The translations under genes and the position numbers were made by a program. The notes beneath the pieces were generated by a model. It searched no databases and had not been told where the DNA came from. It was given only the letters and a program-made list of their open reading frames with translations. Positions 25,690 through 34,225 of a stretch of DNA of 64,000 bases are shown one piece after another. Positions within the stretch are counted from its first letter, which is position 1. Each line of letters starts with the position of its first letter. The DNA is from Lachnospiraceae bacterium (GTDB lineage: Bacteria; Bacillota; Clostridia; Lachnospirales; Lachnospiraceae), in NCBI GenBank assembly GCA_021770755.1, contig JAETQI010000009.1, positions 1-64,000 on the forward strand. The letters run 5' to 3'.

Positions 25690-26571
25690 TCAATAACGTT
25701 CTAGTGCAGCGGCGCCCAGCATACCGGCACGGTTGCCCAGCGCTGCCTTTTCGATCTGTACATGGCGGAAACTTGACATGATATTGGGATACAGTTTTTC
25801 GCGGAGCTGTTCCAGCACATAGGGCTGTTCCATGATGCCGCCGCCAAGGATCACGCATTCCGGGTTCAGCATATGGATGACGGAGGTCAGTCCGTACACG
25901 ATCTCCAGGATCCAGCGGTCAACAAGCGCCCTTACCGCCGGCTCATCAAGACGCTCAAATATCCTGCGCCCGCTGTCCAGCGAGGGATCCGTCCGTACTG
26001 CGCTTTCCACGAGTGCAGTGGCGGAGGCGTATTTCTCGTAGCAGCCGGAAAACATGTCGGTTTCGATATCGCGGTCTTCCGGGTGCGTGACGATCGCGCC
26101 GAACTCGCCGGCGGAATAGCTGCATCCGGAGTAAAGCTTTCCGCCGGAGAAGATCGCACCGCCCACGCCTGTCCCGTAGGTCAGACAGACGAACTCTTTG
26201 CGCCCTTTTCCGGCGCCAAAGACAGATTCGCCGATCGCCGCCGCATTGACATCGTTCTCGACCGCTGTGGGGACATGAAAGGTCTGCGTGATGATCTCCC
26301 CCAGCCGGGTGCCCGTGTAGCCGGGAATATTCTCGTTTGCGTAGATGATCTGCCCGCGGACAGGATCTACCTGCCCTGCGGTGCTGATGCCGATGCGGTC
26401 GAAGGAACAGCGCTGCTGGTATGAAGCGATGATGTCCTTTGCGCGCTGTACGACATGGTCTCCGCCCTGTCTTGCCTCGGTGGGGGTTTCCCGGATGTCC
26501 GACAGGGTCTCGCCGTCGAAAAGTCCGGATTTGATCGCGGTTCCTCCGATATCAAGTACCATGGTAGCCAT
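25690..26571 (-). CDS. ROK family sugar kinase, likely N-acetylmannosamine kinase
   Basis: 293 residues. ATP-binding VLDIGGTAIKSGLF, the DVNAAAIGE segment with the catalytic-type Asp, and TYGTGVGGAIF are all in place. The usual ROK zinc motif CxCGxxGC is absent; its place is taken by HPEDRDIETDMFSGCYEKYA. This marks a zinc-less ROK branch. Its setting between nagA and rpiR, opposite nanA and nanE, indicates phosphorylation of ManNAc, the step needed between NanA and NanE. Glucokinase or GlcNAc kinase activity cannot be excluded. GAAGGAGG precedes the ATG. Confidence 0.8.
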   Translation of the reverse strand: MATMVLDIGGTAIKSGLFDGETLSDIRETPTEARQGGDHVVQRAKDIIASYQQRCSFDRIGISTAGQVDPVRGQIIYANENIPGYTGTRLGEIITQTFHVPTAVENDVNAAAIGESVFGAGKGRKEFVCLTYGTGVGGAIFSGGKLYSGCSYSAGEFGAIVTHPEDRDIETDMFSGCYEKYASATALVESAVRTDPSLDSGRRIFERLDEPAVRALVDRWILEIVYGLTSVIHMLNPECVILGGGIMEQPYVLEQLREKLYPNIMSSFRHVQIEKAALGNRAGMLGAAALERY

Positions 26572-26589
26572 AATCAGTCCTCCTTCTTG

Positions 26590-27741
26590 TCATTCGATCG
26601 GTATAGCGCGGTGAAATACGGTTTTCAGCGCCAGATCTTTGTCCAGTATCGCGATATTTGCATATTTGCCGGGCGTGAGGCTTCCGTAATCCGCGTAGAT
26701 CCCGACTGCTTTTGCCGGGTTGACAGCCGCGCACTTGACGGCGCTGGCAAGCGGTATGCCCATATCCCGCACAGCGGTGCGCATGCAGTCCATGAGGTTT
26801 GTCACGGAGCCTGCGATGGTGCCGTCGTCCAGAACTGCCAGATTGCCTTTGACGTTGACGTTCTGTCCGCCCAGGTCGTACTGCCCGTCCGCAAGACCTG
26901 CAGCCCGCATGCTGTCGCTGATCAGGATGATCCGGTCGTCGCCAAAGATCCTGAATGTTGTGCGCACAACGGCGGGATGGATGTGTATGCCGTCGCAGAT
27001 CAGCTCTGCCCTGCAGCGCGCATCGTCAGCGGCTGCCCCGATAGGACCGGGAGCGCGGTGCGTGAAGGGCGGCATGGCATTGTAGGTGTGCGTCAGTTGT
27101 GAAGCCCCGCAGGAGATCGCCTCCCTGGCAGTGTCGTAATCCGCCGCGGTGTGCGCGATGGAAATGTTGATGCGGCTGCCGTTTTCGCGGATAAAGTCCA
27201 TGGCGCCCTCCGTCTCGGGGGCGATCGCCACCGTGCGGAACATGCCGCCTGAGAGCTCCTGCAGACGCTCAAGCATGGCGGTGCTGGCGGCGGTGATGTA
27301 TTTTCCGTTCTGGGCGCCCTTTTTTGCCATATTGATAAAGGGACCCTCCATGTAGAGCCCGCAGAAGTCCGCGGCGTCTGTCTCTGCCGCATCGTGAAAT
27401 GCTCTTGCGGCGCGGCAGATCTGTGCCAGCACATCCTCCGGCATCGTCATGGTGGCGGGGGTGATCGAAGTCACGCCCTTGCGGACCTCGTAGCGCGCCA
27501 TCGTGCGCAGCGCCTCCACGGTGCCGTCGCAGCAGTCGCTGCCCATGCATCCGTGGAAATGGATGTCGGTCAGACCGGGGATGACGTAGCATCCTGCGGC
27601 GTCAGTCACCGTCTCCTCGCCGGATGCGCTGTGGTACTGTTCCTCGGAAACGATCCGCTCGCCGCACAGATACACAGTGCCGGGAGCAAAGGAGCCGTCC
27701 TCATGAAAGACGGAGCCGTTTACGATTTTTCGCAATGTCAT
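26590..27741 (-). CDS. nagA: N-acetylglucosamine-6-phosphate deacetylase
   Basis: 383 residues of the amidohydrolase fold. Metal and substrate residues are visible in PGLTDIHFHGCMG, YMEGPFI, SIAHTAADYD, QLTHTYNAM and CDGIHIHP, with the catalytic Asp in ILISDSMRAAG. It removes acetate from GlcNAc-6-P, the product of NanE, giving GlcN-6-P for NagB. ATG 27741 has GGAGGG upstream; the frame extends to 27783 into nagB but without a ribosome site. It begins 16 nt after nagB ends. Confidence 0.92.
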   Translation of the reverse strand: MTLRKIVNGSVFHEDGSFAPGTVYLCGERIVSEEQYHSASGEETVTDAAGCYVIPGLTDIHFHGCMGSDCCDGTVEALRTMARYEVRKGVTSITPATMTMPEDVLAQICRAARAFHDAAETDAADFCGLYMEGPFINMAKKGAQNGKYITAASTAMLERLQELSGGMFRTVAIAPETEGAMDFIRENGSRINISIAHTAADYDTAREAISCGASQLTHTYNAMPPFTHRAPGPIGAAADDARCRAELICDGIHIHPAVVRTTFRIFGDDRIILISDSMRAAGLADGQYDLGGQNVNVKGNLAVLDDGTIAGSVTNLMDCMRTAVRDMGIPLASAVKCAAVNPAKAVGIYADYGSLTPGKYANIAILDKDLALKTVFHRAIPIE

Positions 27742-27757
27742 GTTGTCTGCCCTCCGC

Positions 27758-28483
27758 CTAACATTTTGAGAGAGCCGCTTCATCGGCGACCAGTGTTACA
27801 TTGCGGTGGAGCTGCAGGATGGAAGCCGGCACCTGCGGTGTGATGGGACCGAAAAATGCGCGCTTTACGATCTCTGCCTTATCCTCGCCGGATACGATGA
27901 TCAGGATCCGGCGCGCGGACATGATCGTCTTGATGCCCATTGTGTACGCCTGGCGCGGCACTTCATCGAGGGTTTCGAAAAAGCGTGCGTTTGCATTGAT
28001 CGTCTGTTCCGACAGGTCGATGCAGTGTGTCTCTGTGGAGAAGCTCTCTCCGGGTTCGTTGAATCCGATGTGGCCGTTGTGTCCCAGTCCAAGAAGCTGG
28101 AGATCCACGTCACCCACGGCGCGCAGGATCTCATTGTAATTCTCGCAGGCGGTATTGCTGTCCGGCTCTGTCCCGTCCGGGAGGAAGGTTCTGGTCTTGT
28201 TGATGTTCACCTTTCCGAAGAGATGTTCATTCATAAAATAATAGTAGCTCTGCGGGTTATCGCGTGTCAGCCCTTTGTATTCGTCAAGGTTTACGGTCAT
28301 GACCTCCGAGAAATCGAGATCGCCCTTTTCATACCATTCCACGAGCTGGCGGTAGGTGCCGACGGGGGTGGACCCGGTGGCGAGCCCCAGCACACAGTTG
28401 GGTTTCATGATGATCTGTGCCGAAATGAGGTTGGCAGCCTTGCGGCTCATGTCGTTGTAATCTTTTGCTCTGTAAATTTTCAT
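27758..28483 (-). CDS. nagB: Glucosamine-6-phosphate deaminase
   Basis: 241 residues, the short Gram-positive NagB. GLATGSTPVGTYRQLV is the phosphate loop. VNLDEYKGL holds the catalytic Asp. LLGLGHNGHIGFNEPG contains the ring-opening His, and IVSGEDKA follows. It converts GlcN-6-P to fructose-6-P plus ammonia, the exit of sialic acid breakdown into glycolysis. It is the first gene of the leftward operon, with AGGAGG and its own promoter. Confidence 0.95.
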   Translation of the reverse strand: MKIYRAKDYNDMSRKAANLISAQIIMKPNCVLGLATGSTPVGTYRQLVEWYEKGDLDFSEVMTVNLDEYKGLTRDNPQSYYYFMNEHLFGKVNINKTRTFLPDGTEPDSNTACENYNEILRAVGDVDLQLLGLGHNGHIGFNEPGESFSTETHCIDLSEQTINANARFFETLDEVPRQAYTMGIKTIMSARRILIIVSGEDKAEIVKRAFFGPITPQVPASILQLHRNVTLVADEAALSKC

Positions 28484-28523
28484 AGGGATACCTCCTGTTT
28501 TTTGATATTTTTTGTATAAGGTT

Positions 28524-28552
28524 AATATATCATATTATTTTTGCTGTGGCAA
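28524..28552 (-). promoter_or_regulatory. Promoter of nagB-nagA-ROK-rpiR
   Basis: Minus strand: -35 TTGCCA (28552-28547), 17-nt spacer, -10 TATATT (28529-28524), 41 nt upstream of the nagB start. Confidence 0.65.
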
Positions 28553-28557
28553 TTGTA

Positions 28558-28614
28558 TTGAAAGAAAAATGAAAAAAAATTTCAAAAATTAAAAAATGAA
28601 AAAATTTCTTTCAA
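28558..28614. promoter_or_regulatory. Inverted repeats between divergent nan/nag promoters, likely operator
   Basis: TTGAAAGAAA (28558-28567) recurs as an exact reverse complement at 28605-28614. Inside lies a further imperfect palindrome with TGAAA and TTTCA arms. The sites lie between the two -35 boxes, so one bound protein could control both operons. RpiR regulators of amino sugars bind TGAAA/TTTCA-type palindromes. The match is suggestive, but the stretch is also A-rich. Confidence 0.5.
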
Positions 28615-28621
28615 AAATGTA

Positions 28622-28650
28622 TTGACAAAAATACAAATCAAAAGTACAAT
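28622..28650 (+). promoter_or_regulatory. Promoter of the sialic acid transporter operon
   Basis: TTGACA (28622-28627), 17-nt spacer, TACAAT (28645-28650), 81 nt ahead of the binding-protein start. Confidence 0.75.
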
Positions 28651-28731
28651 GATGTCAAATCTAACTGTAGTTACACTTTTTTTACAGTTTTTTTAAAATT
28701 TTTTAACATTTCCATCAAAGGAGGGCTTATT

Positions 28732-30138
28732 ATGAAGAAGCGTAAAGTTATGGCACTGGCATTGAGCTGCGTTATGGTATGTTCCCTGGCTGCATGCGGC
28801 GGCAAAGATTCGGGGGCAGACCAGACAACGGCAGATCCCGCACCGGCACCTGCAGAAAAGACGGAAGCGCCTGCAGAGAAGACAGAGGCACCTGCAGAGA
28901 AGACGGAGGCATCGACAGAAGCAGCGGCGCCTGCAGACACTGCACAGGCAGCAGATATCACACTGTGGACCTACCCGGTCGGCAAATGGGGAGATTCCGC
29001 TGTGGTTGACGGTCTGATCGCAAACTTTAATGCGGTTTACCCTGACATCCATGTCACGGTCGAGTATCTTGATTACACCAACGGCGATGACCAGATCAAC
29101 ACCGCGATCGAGGGCAAACAGGCACCGGATCTCGTTCTGGAAGGACCGGAGCGTCTGGTGGCAAACTGGGGTGCGAAAGGATTGATGGTGGATCTTGCGG
29201 ATCTGTGGACAGACGAGGCGAAGTCTTTGATCTATGATTCCGTACAGAGCGCATGCAAGGGCAGCGACGGTGTATTTTATGAGTATCCGCTCTGCATGAC
29301 AGCACATACAATGGCAATCAACAGGGACATCTTCGAGGCGGCAGATGCGCTTCAGTATCTGGATGAAGAGACTGGTACATGGACGACGGAGAATTTCCAG
29401 AAGGCAGTTCAGGCGGTGTATGATTACGGCCAGACCAACGTAGGTGCAGTGTACTGCAGCGGGCAGGGCGGCGACCAGGGAACACGTGCACTGGTGAACA
29501 ACCTGTACGGCGGAACGTTCACGAACGCGGAGCACACAGAGTACACGGCAAACAGCGAGGAGAATGTCAAGGCGCTCGAGCTGTTAAAGAGCATGGACGG
29601 CATCAACTTTGACGCTTCCATTGCCGGCGGCGACGAGGTCAATATGTTCTGCAACGGTACATTTGCAATGGCATTCTGCTGGAACGCGACACAGGAAAAG
29701 AATAATCAGGATCAGGGAAATATCAATTTCGAAGTCCTGCCGATGGCATTCCCTTCAGAGGATGGCAGACCACAGCTCTGCGGCGGTATCTGGGGATTTG
29801 GTATTTTCGATAACGGCGATGCGGCAAAGATCCAGGCAGCAAAGACCTTTATAGATTTTATGGCAAACGACGAGAAGCAGGCTGTTGAGAGCGTGAAGGC
29901 ATCCAACTTCTGGCCTGTAAAGGATCTTGGAGACATCTATGCAGGCGACGAACTTATGACAGAGTACGCAAAATTTGTTGAGTATATGGGCGACTACTAT
30001 CAGGTAGTAGGCGGATGGGCAGAAGCTCGTACAGCATGGTGGAATATGCTTCAGCAGATCGGCTCCGGCGCAGACGTCAAGACAGCAGTCGAGGAGTTTG
30101 TGACAACAGCAAATGCGGCGGCGACAGCAGCACAGTGA
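28732..30138 (+). CDS. ABC sugar-binding lipoprotein, probably for sialic acid
   Basis: 468 residues. A lipoprotein signal peptide ends in the lipobox SLAACGG, followed by a low-complexity linker of repeated PAEKTEA units. The mature part is a family 1 solute-binding fold (DITLWTYPVGKWGDSAVVDG start; FNAVYPDIHVTVEYLDY; an IWGFGIFDNGDAAKIQAAKTFIDF end region). It heads a transcript with two permeases and nanQ, nanA and nanE homologues. Free sialic acid (or its anhydro form) is therefore the likely ligand. The ATPase is not encoded here, as is common in Firmicutes that share one MsmK-like ATPase. Confidence 0.85.
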   Translation: MKKRKVMALALSCVMVCSLAACGGKDSGADQTTADPAPAPAEKTEAPAEKTEAPAEKTEASTEAAAPADTAQAADITLWTYPVGKWGDSAVVDGLIANFNAVYPDIHVTVEYLDYTNGDDQINTAIEGKQAPDLVLEGPERLVANWGAKGLMVDLADLWTDEAKSLIYDSVQSACKGSDGVFYEYPLCMTAHTMAINRDIFEAADALQYLDEETGTWTTENFQKAVQAVYDYGQTNVGAVYCSGQGGDQGTRALVNNLYGGTFTNAEHTEYTANSEENVKALELLKSMDGINFDASIAGGDEVNMFCNGTFAMAFCWNATQEKNNQDQGNINFEVLPMAFPSEDGRPQLCGGIWGFGIFDNGDAAKIQAAKTFIDFMANDEKQAVESVKASNFWPVKDLGDIYAGDELMTEYAKFVEYMGDYYQVVGGWAEARTAWWNMLQQIGSGADVKTAVEEFVTTANAAATAAQ

Positions 30139-30168
30139 TATTTAGCATGCTGTAGAGCAGGCAGGATC

Positions 30169-30201
30169 GCGCCCCTTCCAGAAATGATGTGGGAGGGGCG
30201 C
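30169..30201 (+). terminator. Stem-loop between binding protein and permease genes
   Basis: An 11-bp GC-rich stem (30169-30179 with 30191-30201) with an 11-nt loop is followed by TTCTTAAT. Such hairpins after binding-protein genes usually act as partial terminators or protect the 5' message, so that more binding protein than permease is made. Confidence 0.6.
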
Positions 30202-30233
30202 TTCTTAATAAGATTTTGGAAGGAGGAATCCTC

Positions 30234-31136
30234 ATGGCAAAAAATAGTGGCAGCAGTATGAGCAAAGCACTGGTACGCCGGGAGACGATAGCGGGGTATG
30301 CATTTATGCTCCCGAGTCTGCTCTTCTTTCTGGGATTTGTCATCTATCCCATGGTGCAGTGCGTGTTCACAAGTTTTTTTGATGCGACGATGAACCGCGA
30401 GGACATCTTTATCGGCTTTGCCAATTATGTGGAACTGTTTCAGGATAAGGTATTTCTCGGTGCACTGAAAAATACCGTGATCATCGTAGTGGTCTCCGTG
30501 CCGGTGACCTGTATCTTCTCACTGTGGGTGAGCTCGGTCATCTACGACCTTGCAGGACCGGCCTGCTCGGCGTTCCGCTGTATCTTCTACCTTCCGGTCG
30601 TGACGGGTTCGGTTGCCGTGGCGGTTGTGTGGAAGTGGATGTTCAACAACTATTATGGTATCTTTAACTACATAGGGACCAGCACAGGGCTGATCGAGAA
30701 GAATATCAACTGGTTGGGCGACGAGAAGTTTGCCCTGGGATGTATCATACTGATCCTGCTGACAACCTCGGTAGGACAGCCGATCGTGCTGTACGTATCG
30801 GCGCTCAACAATGTGGATCAGTCGCTCGTGGAGGCGGCGGAGGTGGACGGCGCGACCAAGTTCCAGTGCTTCTGGAAGATCAAGTGGGCACAGATCATGC
30901 CGACCACGCTGTATATCCTGGTGATCACGACCATCAACAGTTTCCAGTGTTTCGCGCTCATACAGCTCTTGACAAGCGGCGGACCAAACCACAGCACGGA
31001 CACGATCATGTACTATATCTACTACAATGCATTCAAACTGTACCGCTATGGTTACGGAAATGCGATGGGCGTTGTGCTGGCGATCATCATAGCCCTGCTC
31101 TCCGCAGTGCAGTTTAAGATGACAGAGAGCAAGTAG
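30234..31136 (+). CDS. ABC sugar permease (MalF type)
   Basis: 300 residues with six membrane helices. The first is ETIAGYAFMLPSLLFFLGFV. The cytoplasmic EAA loop reads VEAAEVDGATKFQCFWKIKWAQI, the ATPase contact. ATG 30234 has GGAAGGAGG upstream. It forms the membrane channel with the next gene product for uptake of the ligand of the preceding binding protein. Confidence 0.9.
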   Translation: MAKNSGSSMSKALVRRETIAGYAFMLPSLLFFLGFVIYPMVQCVFTSFFDATMNREDIFIGFANYVELFQDKVFLGALKNTVIIVVVSVPVTCIFSLWVSSVIYDLAGPACSAFRCIFYLPVVTGSVAVAVVWKWMFNNYYGIFNYIGTSTGLIEKNINWLGDEKFALGCIILILLTTSVGQPIVLYVSALNNVDQSLVEAAEVDGATKFQCFWKIKWAQIMPTTLYILVITTINSFQCFALIQLLTSGGPNHSTDTIMYYIYYNAFKLYRYGYGNAMGVVLAIIIALLSAVQFKMTESK

Positions 31137-31153
31137 GAAAGGAGGAAATGCAT

Positions 31154-32059
31154 ATGAAACAGAAGCAGTTTAACCGTTCGGCCTGTTACAAGATCATATC
31201 GGTCATCATCATAGCGATCCTGGCATTTACATTTGCCTTTCCGCTCTACTGGATCATCATCGGATCCTTCAAGACATCGGCAGCCATCAATTCCACGACA
31301 CCGCAGTGGTGGCCGCAGGAGTGGGTGCTCGACAACTACAGGAAGCTGTTCAGCAGACAGGTGGCAGCCCTGTGGGAGATCAATATCCCGTTTACCAACA
31401 TCAGCCTGGCAGGACCGGATGTGCCGGCGGCGATCCGCTGGCTGCTGAACACGGTGTTCATGGCGGTGGTGGCGATGCTGCTCACCTGCATCACGTCGGC
31501 TATGGCTGGCTATGCGCTTGCCAAGAAGCGTTTTATCGGCCGCACGGTCGTGTTTTCCCTGATCGTGTGCGCGATGGCGCTGCCAAAGCAGGTTATCCTG
31601 GTTCCTCTGCTGCGCGAGATGGCTTCGCTGGAGCTGTACAATACGATCTGGGCAGTCATCTTCCCGATCGTGGGCTGGCCGTTTGGCGTATTCCTGATGA
31701 AGCAGTTCTCCGAGGGTATTCCGGGCGAGATGATGGAGGCTGCAAAGATTGACGGTGCCAATGAGTGGAAGACGTTCTACACGATCGCGCTCCCGCTGAT
31801 CAAGCCGGGTATCGGCGCGCTGGCGATCTTTACTTTCATCAATTCCTGGAACGACTATTTCATGCAGTTGATCATGCTGACCAGCACGAAGAATCTGACC
31901 ATCTCCCTCGGTATCGCGAAACTGCAGGCGGAGAACGCGACGGATTTCGGCCTGATCATGGCGGGCGCATCGCTGGCGGCGATCCCGATCATTGCGATCT
32001 TCCTTATTTTCCAGAAGTATTTTACCAAGGGGATCACGATGGGCGCAGTCAAAGGATAG
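31154..32059 (+). CDS. ABC sugar permease (MalG type)
   Basis: 301 residues and six membrane helices. The EAA loop is MMEAAKIDGANEWKTFYTIALP. A FINSWNDYFMQLIML segment is typical of the MalG-like second subunit. ATG 31154 is chosen because AGGAGG is 8 nt upstream; the ATG at 31148 is too close. It lies 17 nt after the first permease and 10 nt before nanQ. Confidence 0.9.
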   Translation: MKQKQFNRSACYKIISVIIIAILAFTFAFPLYWIIIGSFKTSAAINSTTPQWWPQEWVLDNYRKLFSRQVAALWEINIPFTNISLAGPDVPAAIRWLLNTVFMAVVAMLLTCITSAMAGYALAKKRFIGRTVVFSLIVCAMALPKQVILVPLLREMASLELYNTIWAVIFPIVGWPFGVFLMKQFSEGIPGEMMEAAKIDGANEWKTFYTIALPLIKPGIGALAIFTFINSWNDYFMQLIMLTSTKNLTISLGIAKLQAENATDFGLIMAGASLAAIPIIAIFLIFQKYFTKGITMGAVKG

Positions 32060-32069
32060 GAGGTTTGAG

Positions 32070-32522
32070 ATGATCTATACAGAGATAGCGAATATAAAAC
32101 ATTACCGCGGTCTGGGCGAATATCTGGATAAGGCGGTCGATTATCTGGCAAGTCATCCGCTGGACGGCATACAGGCGGGACACTATGACATTGACGGCAA
32201 GATGGTGTACATGAATGTGTTTGACTACGAGACAATCCCCGAGGAGGAAGGTTTTTTTGAAGCGCACAAAAAATATGCGGATATCCATATGACGGTGACG
32301 GGCGAGGAGATCGTGGGCGTATCGGATATGGCGAGAGTGTCCGTGAAGACCTTTGACGAGGAGAAAGACCTGCTGGAGGTGGAAGGACCCGTGGAGCACT
32401 ATATCAGGCTGACGCCGGGTAAGGCGCTGATCACCCTGCCGGAAGACGCGCACAAGGTCAAGCTGGCGGCGGGCAGTCCTTCCGCGGTAAAGAAAGCAGT
32501 CATTAAAGTGTATGTAGGATAA
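32070..32522 (+). CDS. YhcH/NanQ family protein (DUF386)
   Basis: 150 residues of the cupin-like YhcH/YjgK/YiaL fold. Conserved parts are FFEAHKKYADIHMTVTGEE, with its two metal-type His, and LPEDAHKVKLA with a third. E. coli NanQ speeds anomerisation of N-acetylneuraminate so that the alpha form made by sialidase can be used by NanA. Its place directly in front of nanA supports the same job. GGATAGGAGG precedes ATG 32070. Confidence 0.88.
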   Translation: MIYTEIANIKHYRGLGEYLDKAVDYLASHPLDGIQAGHYDIDGKMVYMNVFDYETIPEEEGFFEAHKKYADIHMTVTGEEIVGVSDMARVSVKTFDEEKDLLEVEGPVEHYIRLTPGKALITLPEDAHKVKLAAGSPSAVKKAVIKVYVG

Positions 32523-32562
32523 AAAATAAAGGGCGTGCAGCGGCGCGCAGAAAGGGGCAGAA

Positions 32563-33483
32563 ATGAGAGATATCAGCAAATATCAGGGAATCATTCCGGC
32601 GTTCTATGCCTGCTATGATGAGAAGGGCGAGGTTGACGAGGGACGCGTGGAACAGCTTGCGGAATATATGGTGAGGAAGGGCGTAAAAGGCGTATATGTA
32701 GGCGGTTCTTCGGGTGAGTGTATCTATCAGAGCGTGGACGACAGGAAGCGGACACTGGAGCGCGTGGTGCGCGTGAGCGGCGGGAAGCTGACCATTATCG
32801 CACATGTGGCGTGCAACAACACGGCGGAGAGCATGGAGCTTGCAGCGCATGCGCAGAGCCTTGGCGTGGATGCCATCGCAGCCATTCCGCCGATCTACTT
32901 CCATCTGCCGGAGTATGCTATCGCGCAGTACTGGAATGACATCTCGGGCGCGGCGCCGGACACGGATTTTGTCATCTACAATATTCCGCAGCTTGCGGGA
33001 GTTGCCCTGACGATGCCGCTGTTTCGCGAGATGATAAAAAATCCGAGAGTGGCTGCCGTGAAGAACAGCTCTATGCCGACACAGGATATCCAGATGTTCA
33101 AGGCTGAGGGCGGCGAGGGATTTGTCGTGTTCAACGGTCCCGACGAGCAGCTTGTGGCGGGTCTGGCGATCGGTGCGGACGGCGGGATCGGCGGTACATA
33201 CGGTGTGATGCCCGAGCTTTATCTCAAGATCATGGAGCTGACAAAGGCTGGAAAACTGGAGGAAGCGCAGCAGGTTCAGTATGCGGCGAACGAGATCATC
33301 TACGCGATGTGCGCATGCCACGGAAACCTGTACGGCGTGATCAAGGAGATCATCAAGATCCGTGAAGGACTGGATCTTGGCAGTGTCCGCAGACCGCTCC
33401 CGGCACTCATTCCCGAGGATATGCCCCAGGTGAAGAAGTGCGCGGAGATGATCGATCAGGCGATGGAGCGCTTTATCGTATAG
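32563..33483 (+). CDS. nanA: N-acetylneuraminate lyase
   Basis: 306 residues, a TIM barrel of the DapA/NanA superfamily. The VGGSSGE loop (46-52) binds the carboxylate, Tyr139 in FVIYN is the proton relay, and Lys167 in VAAVKNSS forms the Schiff base. It cleaves Neu5Ac to ManNAc and pyruvate. The NanA reading rests on neighbours nanQ and nanE, since barrel relatives such as DapA share these residues. GAAAGGGG lies upstream, 40 nt after nanQ. Confidence 0.9.
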   Translation: MRDISKYQGIIPAFYACYDEKGEVDEGRVEQLAEYMVRKGVKGVYVGGSSGECIYQSVDDRKRTLERVVRVSGGKLTIIAHVACNNTAESMELAAHAQSLGVDAIAAIPPIYFHLPEYAIAQYWNDISGAAPDTDFVIYNIPQLAGVALTMPLFREMIKNPRVAAVKNSSMPTQDIQMFKAEGGEGFVVFNGPDEQLVAGLAIGADGGIGGTYGVMPELYLKIMELTKAGKLEEAQQVQYAANEIIYAMCACHGNLYGVIKEIIKIREGLDLGSVRRPLPALIPEDMPQVKKCAEMIDQAMERFIV

Positions 33484-33523
33484 AAAGTATTATTTTATTA
33501 TAGAAAGGACAGGGATCAGCAGT

Positions 33524-34222
33524 ATGACAAAACAGGAATTATTTGAACGGATCAAAGGCAAAGTGATCGTATCCTGTCAGGCCGTTCCGGGGGAACCCCT
33601 GTATGTGGAGGAGAAATCGATCATGTATCTGATGGCGCGCGCCGCAAAGCAGGCGGGAACGCCGATGATACGCACCAGCAGCATCCGCGATGTCGTGGCG
33701 ATCAAGGAGGAGACAGGGCTGCCCGTCATCGGTCTGATCAAAGTGCAGTACGATGGGTTTGAGAGCTATATCACGCCCACGATGAAAGAAGTGGATGCGC
33801 TCGTGGAGGCGGGCTCGGACATCATCGCACTGGACTGCACGGATCAGAAGCGCGGGGATGGAAAGAGCATCAGCGAGTTCATCACCGAGGTGCGCACGAA
33901 GTATCCGGACGCAGTCCTGATGGCGGATATCTCCACCTACGAGGAAGGTGTGAACGCGTGGAAGCTTGGCATGGATCTCGTGGGGACAACGATGAGCGGC
34001 TACACTGCGCACTCTGTCAAACTGGACGGACCGGATTACGAGCTGGTGAGAAAACTGTCTGCCACGGTGGACGTTCCGGTGATCGGAGAGGGAAGGGTGC
34101 ACAGCCCGGAACAGGCGGTGGAAATGCTGGATGCCGGCGCCTACGCCGTTGTGGTCGGCGGCGCCATCACTAGACCGCTCGAGATCGCACAGCGTTTTAT
34201 CAAGGCAGTAGAAGGCAGGTAG
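33524..34222 (+). CDS. nanE: N-acetylmannosamine-6-phosphate 2-epimerase
   Basis: 232 residues, TIM barrel. VIVSCQAVPGEPLY is the conserved start, VIGLIKVQYDG and DIIALDCT hold the catalytic Lys and Asp, MADISTYEEG follows, and VPVIGEGRVHSPEQA with VVVGGAITRP forms the phosphate site. It turns ManNAc-6-P into GlcNAc-6-P, joining NanA/ROK kinase to NagA/NagB. AGAAAGGA precedes the start; it begins 40 nt after nanA. Confidence 0.93.
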   Translation: MTKQELFERIKGKVIVSCQAVPGEPLYVEEKSIMYLMARAAKQAGTPMIRTSSIRDVVAIKEETGLPVIGLIKVQYDGFESYITPTMKEVDALVEAGSDIIALDCTDQKRGDGKSISEFITEVRTKYPDAVLMADISTYEEGVNAWKLGMDLVGTTMSGYTAHSVKLDGPDYELVRKLSATVDVPVIGEGRVHSPEQAVEMLDAGAYAVVVGGAITRPLEIAQRFIKAVEGR

Positions 34223-34225
34223 GAT

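Noticed and set aside
28850-28925. Tandem repeats at the start of the sugar-binding lipoprotein
   Set aside because: They encode a PAEKTEA linker common behind lipoboxes in this group and show no sign of a mobile repeat.
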